DNA of 53,545 nt. Origin: Dehalococcoidia bacterium UBA1141. Its GTDB lineage: Bacteria > Chloroflexota > Dehalococcoidia > Lucifugimonadales > UBA3495. Shown here piece after piece: positions 7,008 to 15,784 of the stretch. Each line of letters starts with the position of its first letter. Within the stretch, counting starts at the first letter, position 1. The notes under the pieces were generated by a model that was not told where the DNA came from, made no database searches, and saw only the letters and a list, made by a program, of their open reading frames with translations. A program made the translations under genes and the position numbers. The stretch spans positions 133,936 through 187,480 of the forward strand of contig DCAE01000094.1 of NCBI GenBank assembly GCA_002311385.1, given 5' to 3'.

Positions 7008-8840
7008 CAGATAGGCAACCCCGCCCAATCCTGGCAGCAAGGACAGAAGCATGACCAGCGGTGTGTGTATGTTGGCCATCCCATCAGCATCCGCAGAGTT
7101 CCTGCGTAGCAATCGTCTGATTTGCATTCTAAGCCAGAATGAAAACGTCCACAGGAACCGCGCCGCACTCCGTATTCCTGGGATCGGGACGGCAATGGCT
7201 ACGCTCAGGACCAGGTGGGCACCCAAGTGGCGAGTGGCATATTTGGCGGCTCCCGAAGACAGCCGGGTGCGTAATCCGGTTGCTTCCGCATGATTTATCC
7301 TGCCTTGCTTCTCCCACCGGTCTATACCGTTATTCAAGAACAGCTCTGCCGCCGCATCCGCTCCCGTAAGCGCACCCATGATGTGCTGGAATCTGGCCTT
7401 GAAATTCAACAACCTGTAGGTACGGGAGATGAGGTGGCTTATAATCCTGGGCTCTGCGGCCTTCCATACATCGATAGATTCCTCGGCGTGTTCCGTGGCA
7501 TGTCGGAGAGCCGCTACGCCTTTGGTCTCAATGGTGTTCAACAAAGCCGCTTCATTAGTATCGATATAGTTTTTCAGCCGGGGGAAATCTATATCGTCGA
7601 AAATAGGAAGATTTCCGCTCTTCACAGAAGACATGAACTGCCCCGGCGCAGGGAATAGGCTGACCACCGCCGATTCCAAGTCGATGATTATGTAATCTCC
7701 ATCGACGTTGCGTATCAAGTTCGTGTGGGCGTGAGGGTTTCGAGGGTTCACCTGCCAGACGGAAAGTCCAGCCTCAGCGAAAAGTTCGGAGACTTGGCCC
7801 ATGAATTTCTGAGCCGGCTCATCGTTCTGGGCCAGTTCGCCCGGAATGAATTCCGTCACAAAGCTGCAATTGCCGTGTGAACAGTCAATAGTCTTCACCG
7901 GCGCTACTAGGTCTTTGCCGAACCGGTGGGCCGTCAACAGGCTGGCAATCTGGCACCGGTACTTCCCAGATGCCAGAGCGGCAGTATTGGATTCGTAGGG
8001 GAATGTAGCTTGGAATGCGATCCAGTAAAGTATCCTGACCAGAGGTGGTGGTGTGTAGACTTTGGTCGCGGTACCTTCAACAGGGTCCAGCACAACCACG
8101 CTGGCGATGGAACTTGCCACCATGCAACTTTCGCAAGCTACTATGCCCAGATTCTCATCGAGCTTTCGGGAGGCCATCCATCCGGTGCTTCTTATCCAAA
8201 GCAATGCCGGGATAATGATTAACAGCGAAATGGCGGCCAACAGGTATCCGCCAGCTACATCACTGGGGAAGTGGGCCTGAAGATGGATGCGCCCCAAGCC
8301 GACTGAAACGATTAGAAGAGCAAAAATTCCCACCATGGGAATCAGTATCTTGGGTTTCATTCGGTAGTAAACCGCTGAGAAACCTATGAAGGTAAAAAAC
8401 ACTGTGGTGCCATAAGTGTGGCCGCTGGGGAAGGCGAGGTGCGAAGGGTCCAAAGGCCTGCCACGGTCGACAATCACGCCAAGTGAGTGATCGGCGGCTA
8501 GAGCCACGACAGCGATGCTGAGGCCAACCGCGAGAAACGCTATCGCTGGCCGGGTTTTCCCCAGCAATATCAGAAAGGTTACGCCCAACACGCAATAAAC
8601 TATTCCCGCTGTCGTGTGGGTAACAGCCGAAACCAGATTGAAATATGTTGTCAAACCGGGCAGGTCCCAATCTACAATCCATTTCATAACTCTCAGGTCT
8701 TGGGAGATACTTGGATTGTCCGAGACAGATACCGTCAGAATCGTAAGTAATGCAACTAGGGCGGCTACCACAGCCAGCCATATTAGAGCCCATTTGCTGA
8801 GCACGGAATTCGCCGGAATGTTTTGAAGTATGGTGGTCAT
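6969..8840 (-). CDS. PAP2-family phosphatase fused to a kinase-like domain (frameshifted C-terminus)
   Basis: Residues 1-225 form a membrane PAP2 acid phosphatase with about six helices and the three catalytic motifs: a DRGRPLD variant of KxxxxxxRP, the FPSGH motif, and GRIHLQAHFPSDVAGG. Residues about 240-470 look like a lipopolysaccharide/aminoglycoside-kinase fold: NPRNPHAHTNLIRN followed by YIIIDLESAVVSL matches a catalytic loop (HxxN) and a metal-binding D. A C-terminal membrane region follows (HLVLSVAIAVPIPGIRSAARFLW). The frame ends at 6969 in a 12-residue tail that does not look like the rest. Dropping one base near 7007 restores an open frame to 6841 (separate entry). ATG 8840 is used; TTG 8855 is possible. 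Substrate could be a polyprenyl or lipid phosphate, by inference. Confidence 0.85.
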   Translation of the reverse strand: MTTILQNIPANSVLSKWALIWLAVVAALVALLTILTVSVSDNPSISQDLRVMKWIVDWDLPGLTTYFNLVSAVTHTTAGIVYCVLGVTFLILLGKTRPAIAFLAVGLSIAVVALAADHSLGVIVDRGRPLDPSHLAFPSGHTYGTTVFFTFIGFSAVYYRMKPKILIPMVGIFALLIVSVGLGRIHLQAHFPSDVAGGYLLAAISLLIIIPALLWIRSTGWMASRKLDENLGIVACESCMVASSIASVVVLDPVEGTATKVYTPPPLVRILYWIAFQATFPYESNTAALASGKYRCQIASLLTAHRFGKDLVAPVKTIDCSHGNCSFVTEFIPGELAQNDEPAQKFMGQVSELFAEAGLSVWQVNPRNPHAHTNLIRNVDGDYIIIDLESAVVSLFPAPGQFMSSVKSGNLPIFDDIDFPRLKNYIDTNEAALLNTIETKGVAALRHATEHAEESIDVWKAAEPRIISHLISRTYRLLNFKARFQHIMGALTGADAAAELFLNNGIDRWEKQGRINHAEATGLRTRLSSGAAKYATRHLGAHLVLSVAIAVPIPGIRSAARFLWTFSFWLRMQIRRLLRRNSADADGMANIHTPLVMLLSLLPGLGGVAYLDRTRCVANCWPA

Positions 8841-8855
8841 AGATTCACGATCCAA

Positions 8856-9319
8856 TTTTCTTAGGAGCCAGTATTTTTAACGGTCATTCTCTTTTACGTC
8901 GATAACTTAGATGTCCCGCAAATTCCAACGGTGTTTTCCTACCATGCTATTGGGGCCATGGTCATAGGGGCCCAGTGCGAGGAGGGTGAGCCAAGGGCGC
9001 TGTTATAATCCCAGCTATGCGGATTCCTCTCGGCCGAACTGCGACTCCGGGCAGAAGTGGACAAAGACTCCGTGAACCAGCCGGGCTTCAAGTTGGTCAC
9101 CGGGCCTTGGAGGCGTGGCAAGCAGAATTCGAAATGGGGTGTCGTTGCTTCCCTTGTTGTGGCGACAAGAGGACGAATCCTACCGACGTGAAGACGTCCC
9201 GGCATGCCATTGCCGAGGCGCATCGGGATTTCGTTTAGGAATGCTAGGGGGGACGAGGTTAAATCCTAGTGCGATTTTCCATTTATTTCATCATGCGGGC
9301 TAGTATGAGAAATCCTGGT
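8856..9319. other. Intergenic stretch with no supported gene
   Basis: About 460 bp lie between the PAP2/kinase gene and the lipoprotein gene. Short open frames exist on both strands (for example 9017-9238 plus and 8939-9223 minus), overlapping each other in opposite directions. None shows a recognisable domain, good ribosome-binding site or membrane pattern. The plus-strand one has a Cys-rich MGCRCFPCCGDKR patch, which is not enough to call it. It may be decayed coding sequence. Confidence 0.5.
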
Positions 9320-10339
9320 CTACCAGTCGGGAGAGTGGTCCTCGGCATCGTTATTAGTCATTCGGAGTTGATCCCCTCCGTCGGCTGCCATGATGATTAT
9401 CTCTCCCGGACCGTATATATAAGAGACGAATGCCATGCGTTTCCCATCCGGCGACCACACGGGGCTCAGGTCATCGGCTCCATTACTGGTCAACCGCCGC
9501 TGGCTGGAACCGTCGTCCTTCATGATGTAAATCTCCCCGTTCCCGTCTCGGAAAGAAACGAAGGCTATGTTTTTGCTGTCGGGAGACCATGCCGGGGACA
9601 AATCGGCTTCCGGATGTTGAGTTAGGCGGGTAAGTTCGGTCTCGTCTTGCCAGGTGCCGTTTTTGAGTTTGGTGACGATATATATATCGGTGCTTTGGCC
9701 GTCAACCCGAACGAAGGCAATGTGCTTTCCGTCGGGGGACCAATCGGGTTGGGAGTCGGATTCGCTGGTTAATTGCACTAGGTTCACGCCGTCCGGGTTG
9801 CGTAGCCACAAGCCCTTTTCCGGGTCATTTGCGGCTCTGAAGAAAACCAACCACTCGCCATCGGGGGACCAATCGCCCACACGGTCATCGCTGGTGTTGG
9901 AGGTCACCCGGGTGCCTTGACCGCCCTCGGCAGACATCAGGTACACCTCCGGGTTGTCGTCCTGCAACGAAGTGTAGGCAATACGTTCGCCGCCCGGAGA
10001 CCACTGAGGATATTGGTCGTCGCCCACATTGTGGGTGAGGCGAGTGATGGCCTCTTCCTTGATGTCCACAAGGTTTATCTCTGCTTGTCCCGATTCATTG
10101 GCCAGGTAAACGACATGATTCCCGTCCGGAGATAGCTTTGGATTGAAATCTTTGCTGGTGTTGTTAGTTAGAGGGAAGATGTCCCCATTATCGGGGTCCA
10201 ACAGATAGATTTCTTCGTCGCCGTCGATGGTCGACACAAAGACAATCTGGTTCTCAAGGGAGGAGCCGCAGGCGATGGCAATCGACAGAATCATCGCCAC
10301 CAAAGCGATCCACGCCGCATTTAACTTCAAGAGTCCCAT
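9320..10339 (-). CDS. TolB-like WD40/PD40 beta-propeller lipoprotein
   Basis: The 339-residue protein starts with a lipoprotein signal: Met-Gly-Leu-Leu-Lys, a hydrophobic stretch, and the lipobox SIAIACGSS, so it is probably exported and lipid-anchored. The rest is about seven PD40/TolB-type blades, recognised by recurring LSPDGNHVVYLA, WSPGGERIAYTS, WSPDGEWLVFFRA, WSPDGKHIAFVRV, WSPDSKNIAFVSF and WSPDGKRMAFVSY, each followed by a GxxEIYxM-like strand. Such propellers bind peptides or sugars on the cell surface; the ligand is unknown. The start at 10339 is preceded by a G-rich Shine-Dalgarno sequence; the longer frame to 10537 lacks support. It is the most upstream gene of a minus-strand run. 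Confidence 0.88.
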   Translation of the reverse strand: MGLLKLNAAWIALVAMILSIAIACGSSLENQIVFVSTIDGDEEIYLLDPDNGDIFPLTNNTSKDFNPKLSPDGNHVVYLANESGQAEINLVDIKEEAITRLTHNVGDDQYPQWSPGGERIAYTSLQDDNPEVYLMSAEGGQGTRVTSNTSDDRVGDWSPDGEWLVFFRAANDPEKGLWLRNPDGVNLVQLTSESDSQPDWSPDGKHIAFVRVDGQSTDIYIVTKLKNGTWQDETELTRLTQHPEADLSPAWSPDSKNIAFVSFRDGNGEIYIMKDDGSSQRRLTSNGADDLSPVWSPDGKRMAFVSYIYGPGEIIIMAADGGDQLRMTNNDAEDHSPDW

Positions 10340-10460
10340 CCCACGCCCCCCATCTGATTGGTGCGCTAAAAGTGCTCCCTTGCCAATCAAGGCCGTGGAT
10401 AACACTTGAGCGAAGTCCACTACGTAGCGATTCTCGGATAAAAACTGATTATAGCCAATG

Positions 10461-10488
10461 AACCGTCCGACTCGCCTAGCGGACGGTT
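10461..10488. other. Perfect 9-bp hairpin in the divergent intergenic region
   Basis: AACCGTCCG (10461-10469) pairs perfectly with CGGACGGTT (10480-10488) around a 10-nt loop. It lies between the lipoprotein gene (minus) and the amidohydrolase gene (plus). There is no following T-run, so it is not a classic terminator; an operator or leader structure is possible. The rest of the 10340-10807 gap holds no gene I can support. Confidence 0.4.
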
Positions 10489-10807
10489 GTGGCTTTTGAT
10501 GCGATTTCGATTGCCGGTCCGCATAACTCCAGCCCATCCAATCACGCCATGGGGTCTTGGCCTACTCATTTCTTGACCGACTCCTCTGACCGTCCCAACC
10601 GTGGAAAAGCGCTTGCGCGGCGCTTGACAAGCCAACCGCCCTTTAATAGCATCACACAATCCCGGTGGCCCACGATTTGGAGCGCAACTACATCCTCTCT
10701 AGGCTTCCTATCTAGGCTCACTAGGGTACCCAATAAATAACTCAACTAGCTCGATCGGCGGCGTGCGACGCCCCACGAATAACCAAAGTCACAACAGGAG
10801 GCCTCGG

Positions 10808-12061
10808 ATGAAGGCTTTAGTTGGCGCTAATTTGATTGACGGTACCGGCGCTCCGGTGGTGAACGATACAACTCTGCTCATTGATGGTGAGAGGATTGTA
10901 GCCGTGGGACCTCAGGCGGCCGTGGAATTGCCGCCGAACACCGAAATCATCAACGTCAAGGGCTATACACTGCTTCCCGGCCTCATTGATTGCCATGACC
11001 ATCTGGCGTCAAAGGGTTATGAGCTATCCGACCGGTGGGGACTGACTGAGCCCGTGTCTTTACAACATCTGCGCACCGCCAAGGTGTTGGAGCAAACACT
11101 GGCCGCTGGATATACCTGCGTTCGGGATGGCGCATGGCTCGATGTAGGGTTCAAGCAAGCCGTAGAAGAGGGGCTCTATCCCGGTCCGCGCTTGGTGCTG
11201 TCGGTGGCGATTATCTCCCCCACCGGGGGTCTGGGCGACCACGTTTGCGGCGCAGGACACCACAAGCCTTGGGGCGACAACCCACTTCTGCCCCCAGGAG
11301 TGGCCAATGGGGTTGATGGGGTGCGGGCCAAGGTCCGGGAGATGGTCCGTGTTGGCGCCGACGTGATTAAGTTCGCCACCACTGGTGGGGCCAGTTCCCG
11401 CCAGGGCCATGGACCCAAGGACATAGCTTTTGGGGCTGACGAAGTTAAGGCTTTAATCACAGAAGCCCGCGCCTTAGGTAGAAAAACCATGTGCCACGCT
11501 TTGGGCGGTCCCGGCCTACGCATGGCGATTGAGCAAGGCGCCGGGTCTATCGAGCACGGTTGTTATTTGTCTGAGGACCCAGACCTGCTGAAGATGATGG
11601 CCGACCAGAACACATTCTTCGTGCCGACTTTCGAGATTTACGAGTTTCACAGCACAGTAAGCGCACCGCATATGGTTGAGCGAGCAAAGGCGCTTATGCG
11701 GGTGCATGAAGAGAGCATGCACCAAGCCTTAGCCGCAGGAGTGAAGGTTGTGCCGGGCACCGATGCTGGCGGCTACGTCCACGGGGACAACGCTAGGGAG
11801 ATCGAGCTTTTGGTCGAGCGCGGCATGTCCACCATGCAGGCGATTCAAGCCGCCACGGGTTGGGCCGCCGAGTGCGTCGGGCTGCAAGACGACATTGGCA
11901 CGCTGACTCCGGGAAAACTGGCCGACCTACTGGTAGTGGACGGAGACCCCGTGAGGGACATCGGCGTGCTGCGTGACCAGAAGCGCTTCAAACTGGTGAT
12001 GAAGGGCGGCGACGATTTTGTGAACAACATAGCCGCTCCGGCGCTTCAACCCGTCGGCTAA
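10808..12061 (+). CDS. Metal-dependent amidohydrolase (imidazolonepropionase/prolidase-like)
   Basis: The 417-residue protein belongs to the amidohydrolase superfamily. Visible motifs are LPGLIDCHDHL (HxH metal ligands) near residue 60, VIKFATTGGASS with the candidate carboxylated Lys near 190, MCHALGGPGLRMAIEQGAGSIEHG supplying two His ligands, and VPGTDAGG with the metal Asp. It resembles the Xaa-Pro dipeptidase/imidazolonepropionase-like group often annotated only as amidohydrolase family protein. It is probably cytoplasmic. The ATG at 10808 has a strong AGGAGG sequence upstream; the longer frame to 10763 is unlikely. It heads a plus-strand run that includes trmD. Substrate is unknown. Confidence 0.9.
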   Translation: MKALVGANLIDGTGAPVVNDTTLLIDGERIVAVGPQAAVELPPNTEIINVKGYTLLPGLIDCHDHLASKGYELSDRWGLTEPVSLQHLRTAKVLEQTLAAGYTCVRDGAWLDVGFKQAVEEGLYPGPRLVLSVAIISPTGGLGDHVCGAGHHKPWGDNPLLPPGVANGVDGVRAKVREMVRVGADVIKFATTGGASSRQGHGPKDIAFGADEVKALITEARALGRKTMCHALGGPGLRMAIEQGAGSIEHGCYLSEDPDLLKMMADQNTFFVPTFEIYEFHSTVSAPHMVERAKALMRVHEESMHQALAAGVKVVPGTDAGGYVHGDNAREIELLVERGMSTMQAIQAATGWAAECVGLQDDIGTLTPGKLADLLVVDGDPVRDIGVLRDQKRFKLVMKGGDDFVNNIAAPALQPVG

Positions 12062-12076
12062 GAGTGAACCAGTTCC

Positions 12077-12130
12077 GCCGTCAGCCAAGTAGTTGAGGTT
12101 GTAGTTGAGGTTATTGAAATAGCTGACGGC
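12077..12130. repeat. GCCGTCAGC / GCTGACGGC inverted repeat with internal 12-bp duplication
   Basis: Between the amidohydrolase and trmD genes, GCCGTCAGC (from 12077) is mirrored by GCTGACGGC (12122-12130). Between them GTAGTTGAGGTT occurs twice in tandem. The same GCCGTCAGC core recurs at 14678-14686 in another intergenic gap. It looks like a small dispersed palindromic repeat family. Confidence 0.5.
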
Positions 12131-12149
12131 TGAGCGCTGATAGCTGGCA

Positions 12150-12920
12150 ATGATGCGTTTTCACGTTTTGACCCTCTTTCCAGGAGCCTTTCAAGGGCCG
12201 TTCCAGCACAGCATGCTGGAGCAGGCTAGCCGGAACGGCTTTATCTCAATTCAACTCACCGACATCCGAGATTACACTCACGACGCCCATAAGACAGCCG
12301 ACGATTATCAGTTCGGAGGTGGGCCAGGCATGGTGATGAAGCCCGAGCCCGTTTTCGAAGCAGTGGAAGATGTGCTAGGCGGCTATTCCACCGAGGAAAG
12401 AGCGCATATACCGGTGGTTTTGCTCAGCCCTCAAGGTGAAGCATTCACCCAGGTATTAGCCGAAGAGCTCTCCCAAAGCCCGGCAATCGTATTGATTTGC
12501 GGTCATTACGCAGGCGTGGATGAGAGGATACGCCAAGGGCTTGCAACCAGGGAGATTAGTCTGGGCGACTTCATTCTGACCGGAGGAGAGCTTCCTGCCA
12601 TGATGGTGGTGGACGCTGTGTCCCGGTTGGTCCCCGGCGTTGTGGGCTCAATGGAAAACGTGACCGAGGACTCCATCAGCTCCGGGGTTCTCCAGCACCC
12701 TCTTTACACCCGCCCATTCGAGTATCGGGACATGGCGGTGCCGGATATATTGCGCTCGGGCCATCACGCCGAAATCGAAACGTGGCGGAGGCAGGAATCC
12801 TTAAAGCGAACCCTTAATTTGCGTCCCGACCTGTTAAAATCGGCCCGACTTTCGGAGAAGCTCACCGCCGAAGACCTGAAATATTTACAGTCTCTTGGAT
12901 ACGAGCCCGAGGATGATTAA
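12150..12920 (+). CDS. trmD: tRNA (guanine-N1-)-methyltransferase TrmD
   Basis: TrmD methylates G37 of tRNAs reading CNN codons, using S-adenosylmethionine, to prevent +1 frameshifting. The 256-residue product has the family features: MRFHVLTLFPGAF at the start, DIRDYTHDAHKTADDYQFGGGPGMVMKPEP near residues 40-65, the trefoil-knot cofactor segment LICGHYAGVDERI, and ISLGDFILTGGELPAMMVVDAVSRLVPGVVG. Length fits the family. Either of two consecutive ATGs could start it. It is not next to rpsP/rimM/rplS as in many bacteria. Confidence 0.96.
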   Translation: MMRFHVLTLFPGAFQGPFQHSMLEQASRNGFISIQLTDIRDYTHDAHKTADDYQFGGGPGMVMKPEPVFEAVEDVLGGYSTEERAHIPVVLLSPQGEAFTQVLAEELSQSPAIVLICGHYAGVDERIRQGLATREISLGDFILTGGELPAMMVVDAVSRLVPGVVGSMENVTEDSISSGVLQHPLYTRPFEYRDMAVPDILRSGHHAEIETWRRQESLKRTLNLRPDLLKSARLSEKLTAEDLKYLQSLGYEPEDD

Positions 12921-13130
12921 TTCCGGAGGCTAACGTTATGTTATTTAATAAATTGTGTTTCTAATATTATGTAATTCAGTGTTTCGGGAGTAGCGAAGAG
13001 CCTCATTATTAGGCTTGGTAGACGCAACTCAAGCCTACATGCGTCCCCGGCGTGATTGACTGTATCGACTTAATCGTAGATCGGGAGTCTCGGGCCTAAC
13101 TCACATTTACGTAACATATTCGGATATCAT

Positions 13131-13170
13131 TTTTGGATTTTGTTGGATTTTGTTGGATTTCACCGGATTT
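13131..13170 (+). repeat. Four-copy 10-bp tandem repeat upstream of the thioesterase gene
   Basis: Units TTTTGGATTT, TGTTGGATTT, TGTTGGATTT and CACCGGATTT follow each other at exact 10-bp spacing, ending 16 bp before the thioesterase ATG. They probably lie in the leader or promoter. The rest of the gap from 12921 holds no gene. Confidence 0.7.
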
Positions 13171-13186
13171 CAAAGGAAAAACGTTC

Positions 13187-13666
13187 ATGGCCAAGTCCGA
13201 TTTCAAATTCCATACTCCACTGAGAGTGCGCTGGACCGAGTGCGACGCCCAAGGGATTGTCTACAATGGCGCATACATGGACTACCTAGAAGTAGGTCAG
13301 TCTGAGTACTACCGGAACTTGGGGTTCAGCATCTACAAGGTAGGACAACGTGGATTCTTCGATACCGCAGTGGTCAAGACAACTCTGGAATTCAAGGCCC
13401 CAGCTCGCATCGACGAGATGCTGGAACTGTACATCCGGGTAGGAGACTTCGGAAACACCAGTTTTCACCTGGAGATGGAAATATACCGAGGAGACTCGGA
13501 TAGATTGCTGACGGTGATTCAAGGTATATATGTCGGATTTGACGCTCATTCCGGTACAAAACGGCGGGTGCCCGATGAAGTGAGGGAACTGATTGACCAC
13601 TACGAATCCACCGGGGAAGTGTTGCCCATTAGTCGCTTCCCACAACTCTTGAAAGCAATCAGCTAA
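13187..13666 (+). CDS. Acyl-CoA thioesterase, 4-hydroxybenzoyl-CoA thioesterase family
   Basis: The 159-residue product has the hot-dog fold signature of the YbgC/FadM type: RVRWTECDAQGIVYNGAYMDYLEVGQ, where the Asp of ECDAQG is the usual catalytic acid. It continues with YRNLGFSIYKVG and a KTTLEFKAPARIDEML strand. These enzymes hydrolyse acyl-CoA thioesters in the cytoplasm. The ATG at 13187, preceded by AAAGGAAAAA, is preferred to the upstream frame, which runs through the 10-bp repeats. It sits near an enoyl-CoA hydratase gene, consistent with acyl-CoA metabolism. Substrate chain length cannot be told. Confidence 0.88.
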   Translation: MAKSDFKFHTPLRVRWTECDAQGIVYNGAYMDYLEVGQSEYYRNLGFSIYKVGQRGFFDTAVVKTTLEFKAPARIDEMLELYIRVGDFGNTSFHLEMEIYRGDSDRLLTVIQGIYVGFDAHSGTKRRVPDEVRELIDHYESTGEVLPISRFPQLLKAIS

Positions 13667-13807
13667 CTCCGGTTCCTGAATGGCTCTGAGATAAAATCAG
13701 CGGCAAAAATCAAGAATTCCCACTCTGCTAACATTTACCAGCAGACAGCTCCAAACCCCATAGGTCTGCGTCTGACTAGGCTATCAATCTTGGGAGGACT
13801 GACTTTC

Positions 13808-14671
13808 ATGGACTACGAACACGTTTTATACGAGAAACAAGGCGCGATAATCCGCATCACCATGAACCGGCCGGAGAAATTAAACGCCATGGACTTTCCG
13901 GGTCAAGGCGGCCTTTTGGACCAATTCTACGAAGCCCTGTCCGAAGCCGAGGACGACGACGATTGCAAGGTAGTGGTAATCCGGGGCGCTGGCCGGTCTT
14001 TTTGCTCGGGCCACGACTTGGACACGGTGGGCTTCGTCTATGGCATGGGCACAGGCCAGGCTGGTGAGCGCCGGGCCAGCCAGCGCATCCGCTTGAAAGT
14101 TGACCGGCGGTGGATAGAAAAGCACTTAAAGCTTTTGCTCTTCCCAAAAATCACCATCGCTCAGGTGCAAGGCCACTGCATCGGCGAGGGCGCAATCATG
14201 ATGGAAGCCTGCGATATGGCGGTGGTTGCCGACGATGTTCAGATTTCCCATGCCGAACAAAGGCTTGGTTTTGCGGGAAGCGGCTTGAACCTTGTGCCAC
14301 TCTACTTGTCGGTTGGGATGAAGAGAGCCCGTGAGTTGCTCCTCACCGGCCGCGCTATTAATGGAGCGGAAGCGGTTCAGATGGGCCTGGCCAACTATTC
14401 AGTGCCTGCCGATCAGTTGGAAGCGAAGGTGCAAGAATTGTGCGAAACCATGTGCCTGCTGCCAGCCGACGGAATCGCCATCGGCAAAGCGTCCAACCAC
14501 ATGATTCTGGACATTCTGGGAGCGACATCCGGTCTGGTTCAGGGCTACGTAACCCACACTCTGTTTACCAACATGCGCTTTGAACAGGATGAGTACAACT
14601 TCTTCCGGGAACGGCGGGCCAGCGGCACACGCACTGCTTTCCACGGACGGGATGACAGGTACGAAGATTAG
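13808..14671 (+). CDS. Enoyl-CoA hydratase/isomerase family protein
   Basis: The 287-residue protein is a crotonase-superfamily member. Residues near 15-40 (ITMNRPEKLNAMDF) are typical; VVVIRGAGRSFCSGHDLD and VQGHCIGEGAIMMEACDMAVVADD form the oxyanion-hole regions, with ISHAEQRLGF following. The first of the two hydratase glutamates is replaced in the usual A-xx-DG context, so an isomerase or other crotonase reaction is possible. A GGGAGG sequence precedes the ATG at 13808. It is flanked by thioesterase and metallo-beta-lactamase-fold genes on the same strand. Confidence 0.9.
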   Translation: MDYEHVLYEKQGAIIRITMNRPEKLNAMDFPGQGGLLDQFYEALSEAEDDDDCKVVVIRGAGRSFCSGHDLDTVGFVYGMGTGQAGERRASQRIRLKVDRRWIEKHLKLLLFPKITIAQVQGHCIGEGAIMMEACDMAVVADDVQISHAEQRLGFAGSGLNLVPLYLSVGMKRARELLLTGRAINGAEAVQMGLANYSVPADQLEAKVQELCETMCLLPADGIAIGKASNHMILDILGATSGLVQGYVTHTLFTNMRFEQDEYNFFRERRASGTRTAFHGRDDRYED

Positions 14672-14716
14672 CTGCCAGCCGTCAGCAATCAGCCTCTCGG
14701 CCGATTCTCAGCGCAT

Positions 14717-15559
14717 ATGAATAAAGTCACCAACGATATCTACCATACGCGGGTGAGTCACGGGGTGGCTTTGGCCTGGGTCAACAGCTATTCCGCCGTG
14801 GTGGTGAAAACTTCAGATGCCACCATGCTCTTCGACCCCGTTGGCATGGAAGTGCCAGCGGATTCGCCCTTGGATTTAATCGTAGTTAGCCACGGCCACT
14901 CTGACCATTGGGAACCCAAACTAGTCGCCCGGATTCAGGCTAGCACTGGCGCGACAGTGGCCGCTCCGCCGGCATTGGCGGAGAGGTTGCGGGTAGGCGG
15001 GACGGAATCCCCCCTAGCCCCCCTTTTAGAAAGGGGGGGAACTAGGCATTCGGATGTTGGGAGTATTGGGGCTAGCACTTTCCAAGGCCAGAACCCGCCA
15101 TTTGATATCGTTTCAATGGTGCCGGGAGAGGAAATCCCCATTGGCGGGACGACTTTAACTGCTCTTCGCTGCGATCATGCCGCCGTGGAGCCATTGGCCT
15201 TTCAGGTGCATAGCCCTGATGGCGTAACGGTGTATCTACCGGGGGACACGACTCCTTTTCCTGAGATGGGTCACCTTCCCCACATTTATTCCGCAGAGAC
15301 GTTACACAAGCAAGATTCTGCAGAGACGTTTCACAACCACAGCCATGAAAGCGGTGTTGACGTGCTCTGCTGGATGGGTACCGCCCTAACCGACGGAGCG
15401 GAGATTGCCAAACTGGTGCAACCAAAGGCGTTCCTGGGATACGCCATCGCCCCACCGGCCGCCGGGGAGCGGGCCTACGGAATCTTGACCCGCCTTACCC
15501 CGGACATACCGTTTCAAGCACTGGACCGGCGCCAGGTCTTTCTCTGGCCGGGCTACTAA
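14717..15559 (+). CDS. Metallo-beta-lactamase-fold hydrolase (UlaG-like) with in-frame inserts
   Basis: The 280-residue protein has the MBL-fold core of the UlaG-like group: VVSHGHSDHWEPKL supplies the HxHxDH metal motif, CDHAAVEPLAFQV and YLPGDTTPF the later His and Asp ligands. It is longer than the usual 220-240 residues because of two odd segments. Around residue 97-110 the reading frame passes through a G/C palindrome (15018-15038), giving ESPLAPLLERGG. Around residues 193-208 there is a 27-bp near-duplication giving SAETLHKQD and SAETFHNHS. Both keep the frame. The conserved core seems intact, so the enzyme may still fold. Substrate is unknown. Confidence 0.85.
   Translation: MNKVTNDIYHTRVSHGVALAWVNSYSAVVVKTSDATMLFDPVGMEVPADSPLDLIVVSHGHSDHWEPKLVARIQASTGATVAAPPALAERLRVGGTESPLAPLLERGGTRHSDVGSIGASTFQGQNPPFDIVSMVPGEEIPIGGTTLTALRCDHAAVEPLAFQVHSPDGVTVYLPGDTTPFPEMGHLPHIYSAETLHKQDSAETFHNHSHESGVDVLCWMGTALTDGAEIAKLVQPKAFLGYAIAPPAAGERAYGILTRLTPDIPFQALDRRQVFLWPGY
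15018..15038. repeat. C6T3/A3G6 palindrome inside a coding sequence
   Basis: CCCCCCTTT (15018-15026) pairs perfectly with AAAGGGGGG (15030-15038) around a 3-nt loop, preceded by ATCCCCCCTAG. Such C-run/G-run palindromes are a familiar intergenic repeat type in several bacterial groups. Here it is translated in frame within the MBL-fold gene. Confidence 0.75.
15293..15336 (+). repeat. 27-bp in-frame near-duplication inside the MBL-fold gene
   Basis: GCAGAGACGTTACACAA (15293) and GCAGAGACGTTTCACAA (15320) differ at one base and lie 27 bp apart, encoding AETLHKQDS and AETFHNHSH. The spacing is nine codons, so the frame is kept. Confidence 0.75.
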
Positions 15560-15784
15560 TCCAATTTCAAAGTATTTACCCCCATAAATAGGTCCGATTC
15601 AGGACCTGCACACCACCTGGCCGCACCACTCTCTGGACATGAACCCATTGACGATATTCGCCGTGCTAGGTAGACTTAGACACACTTGGAGCGCCAGCGA
15701 ATAGCTACGGCCCAACCTAGTTGTCAATCTATTGCTGACTGCCGGTTGCTCCTATTCCAATATTAAAAGCTGATAAGCGAATTA

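Noticed and set aside
9017..9238. Plus-strand Cys-containing ORF in the 8856-9319 gap
   Set aside because: Competing frames on both strands, no ribosome site and no recognisable motif.
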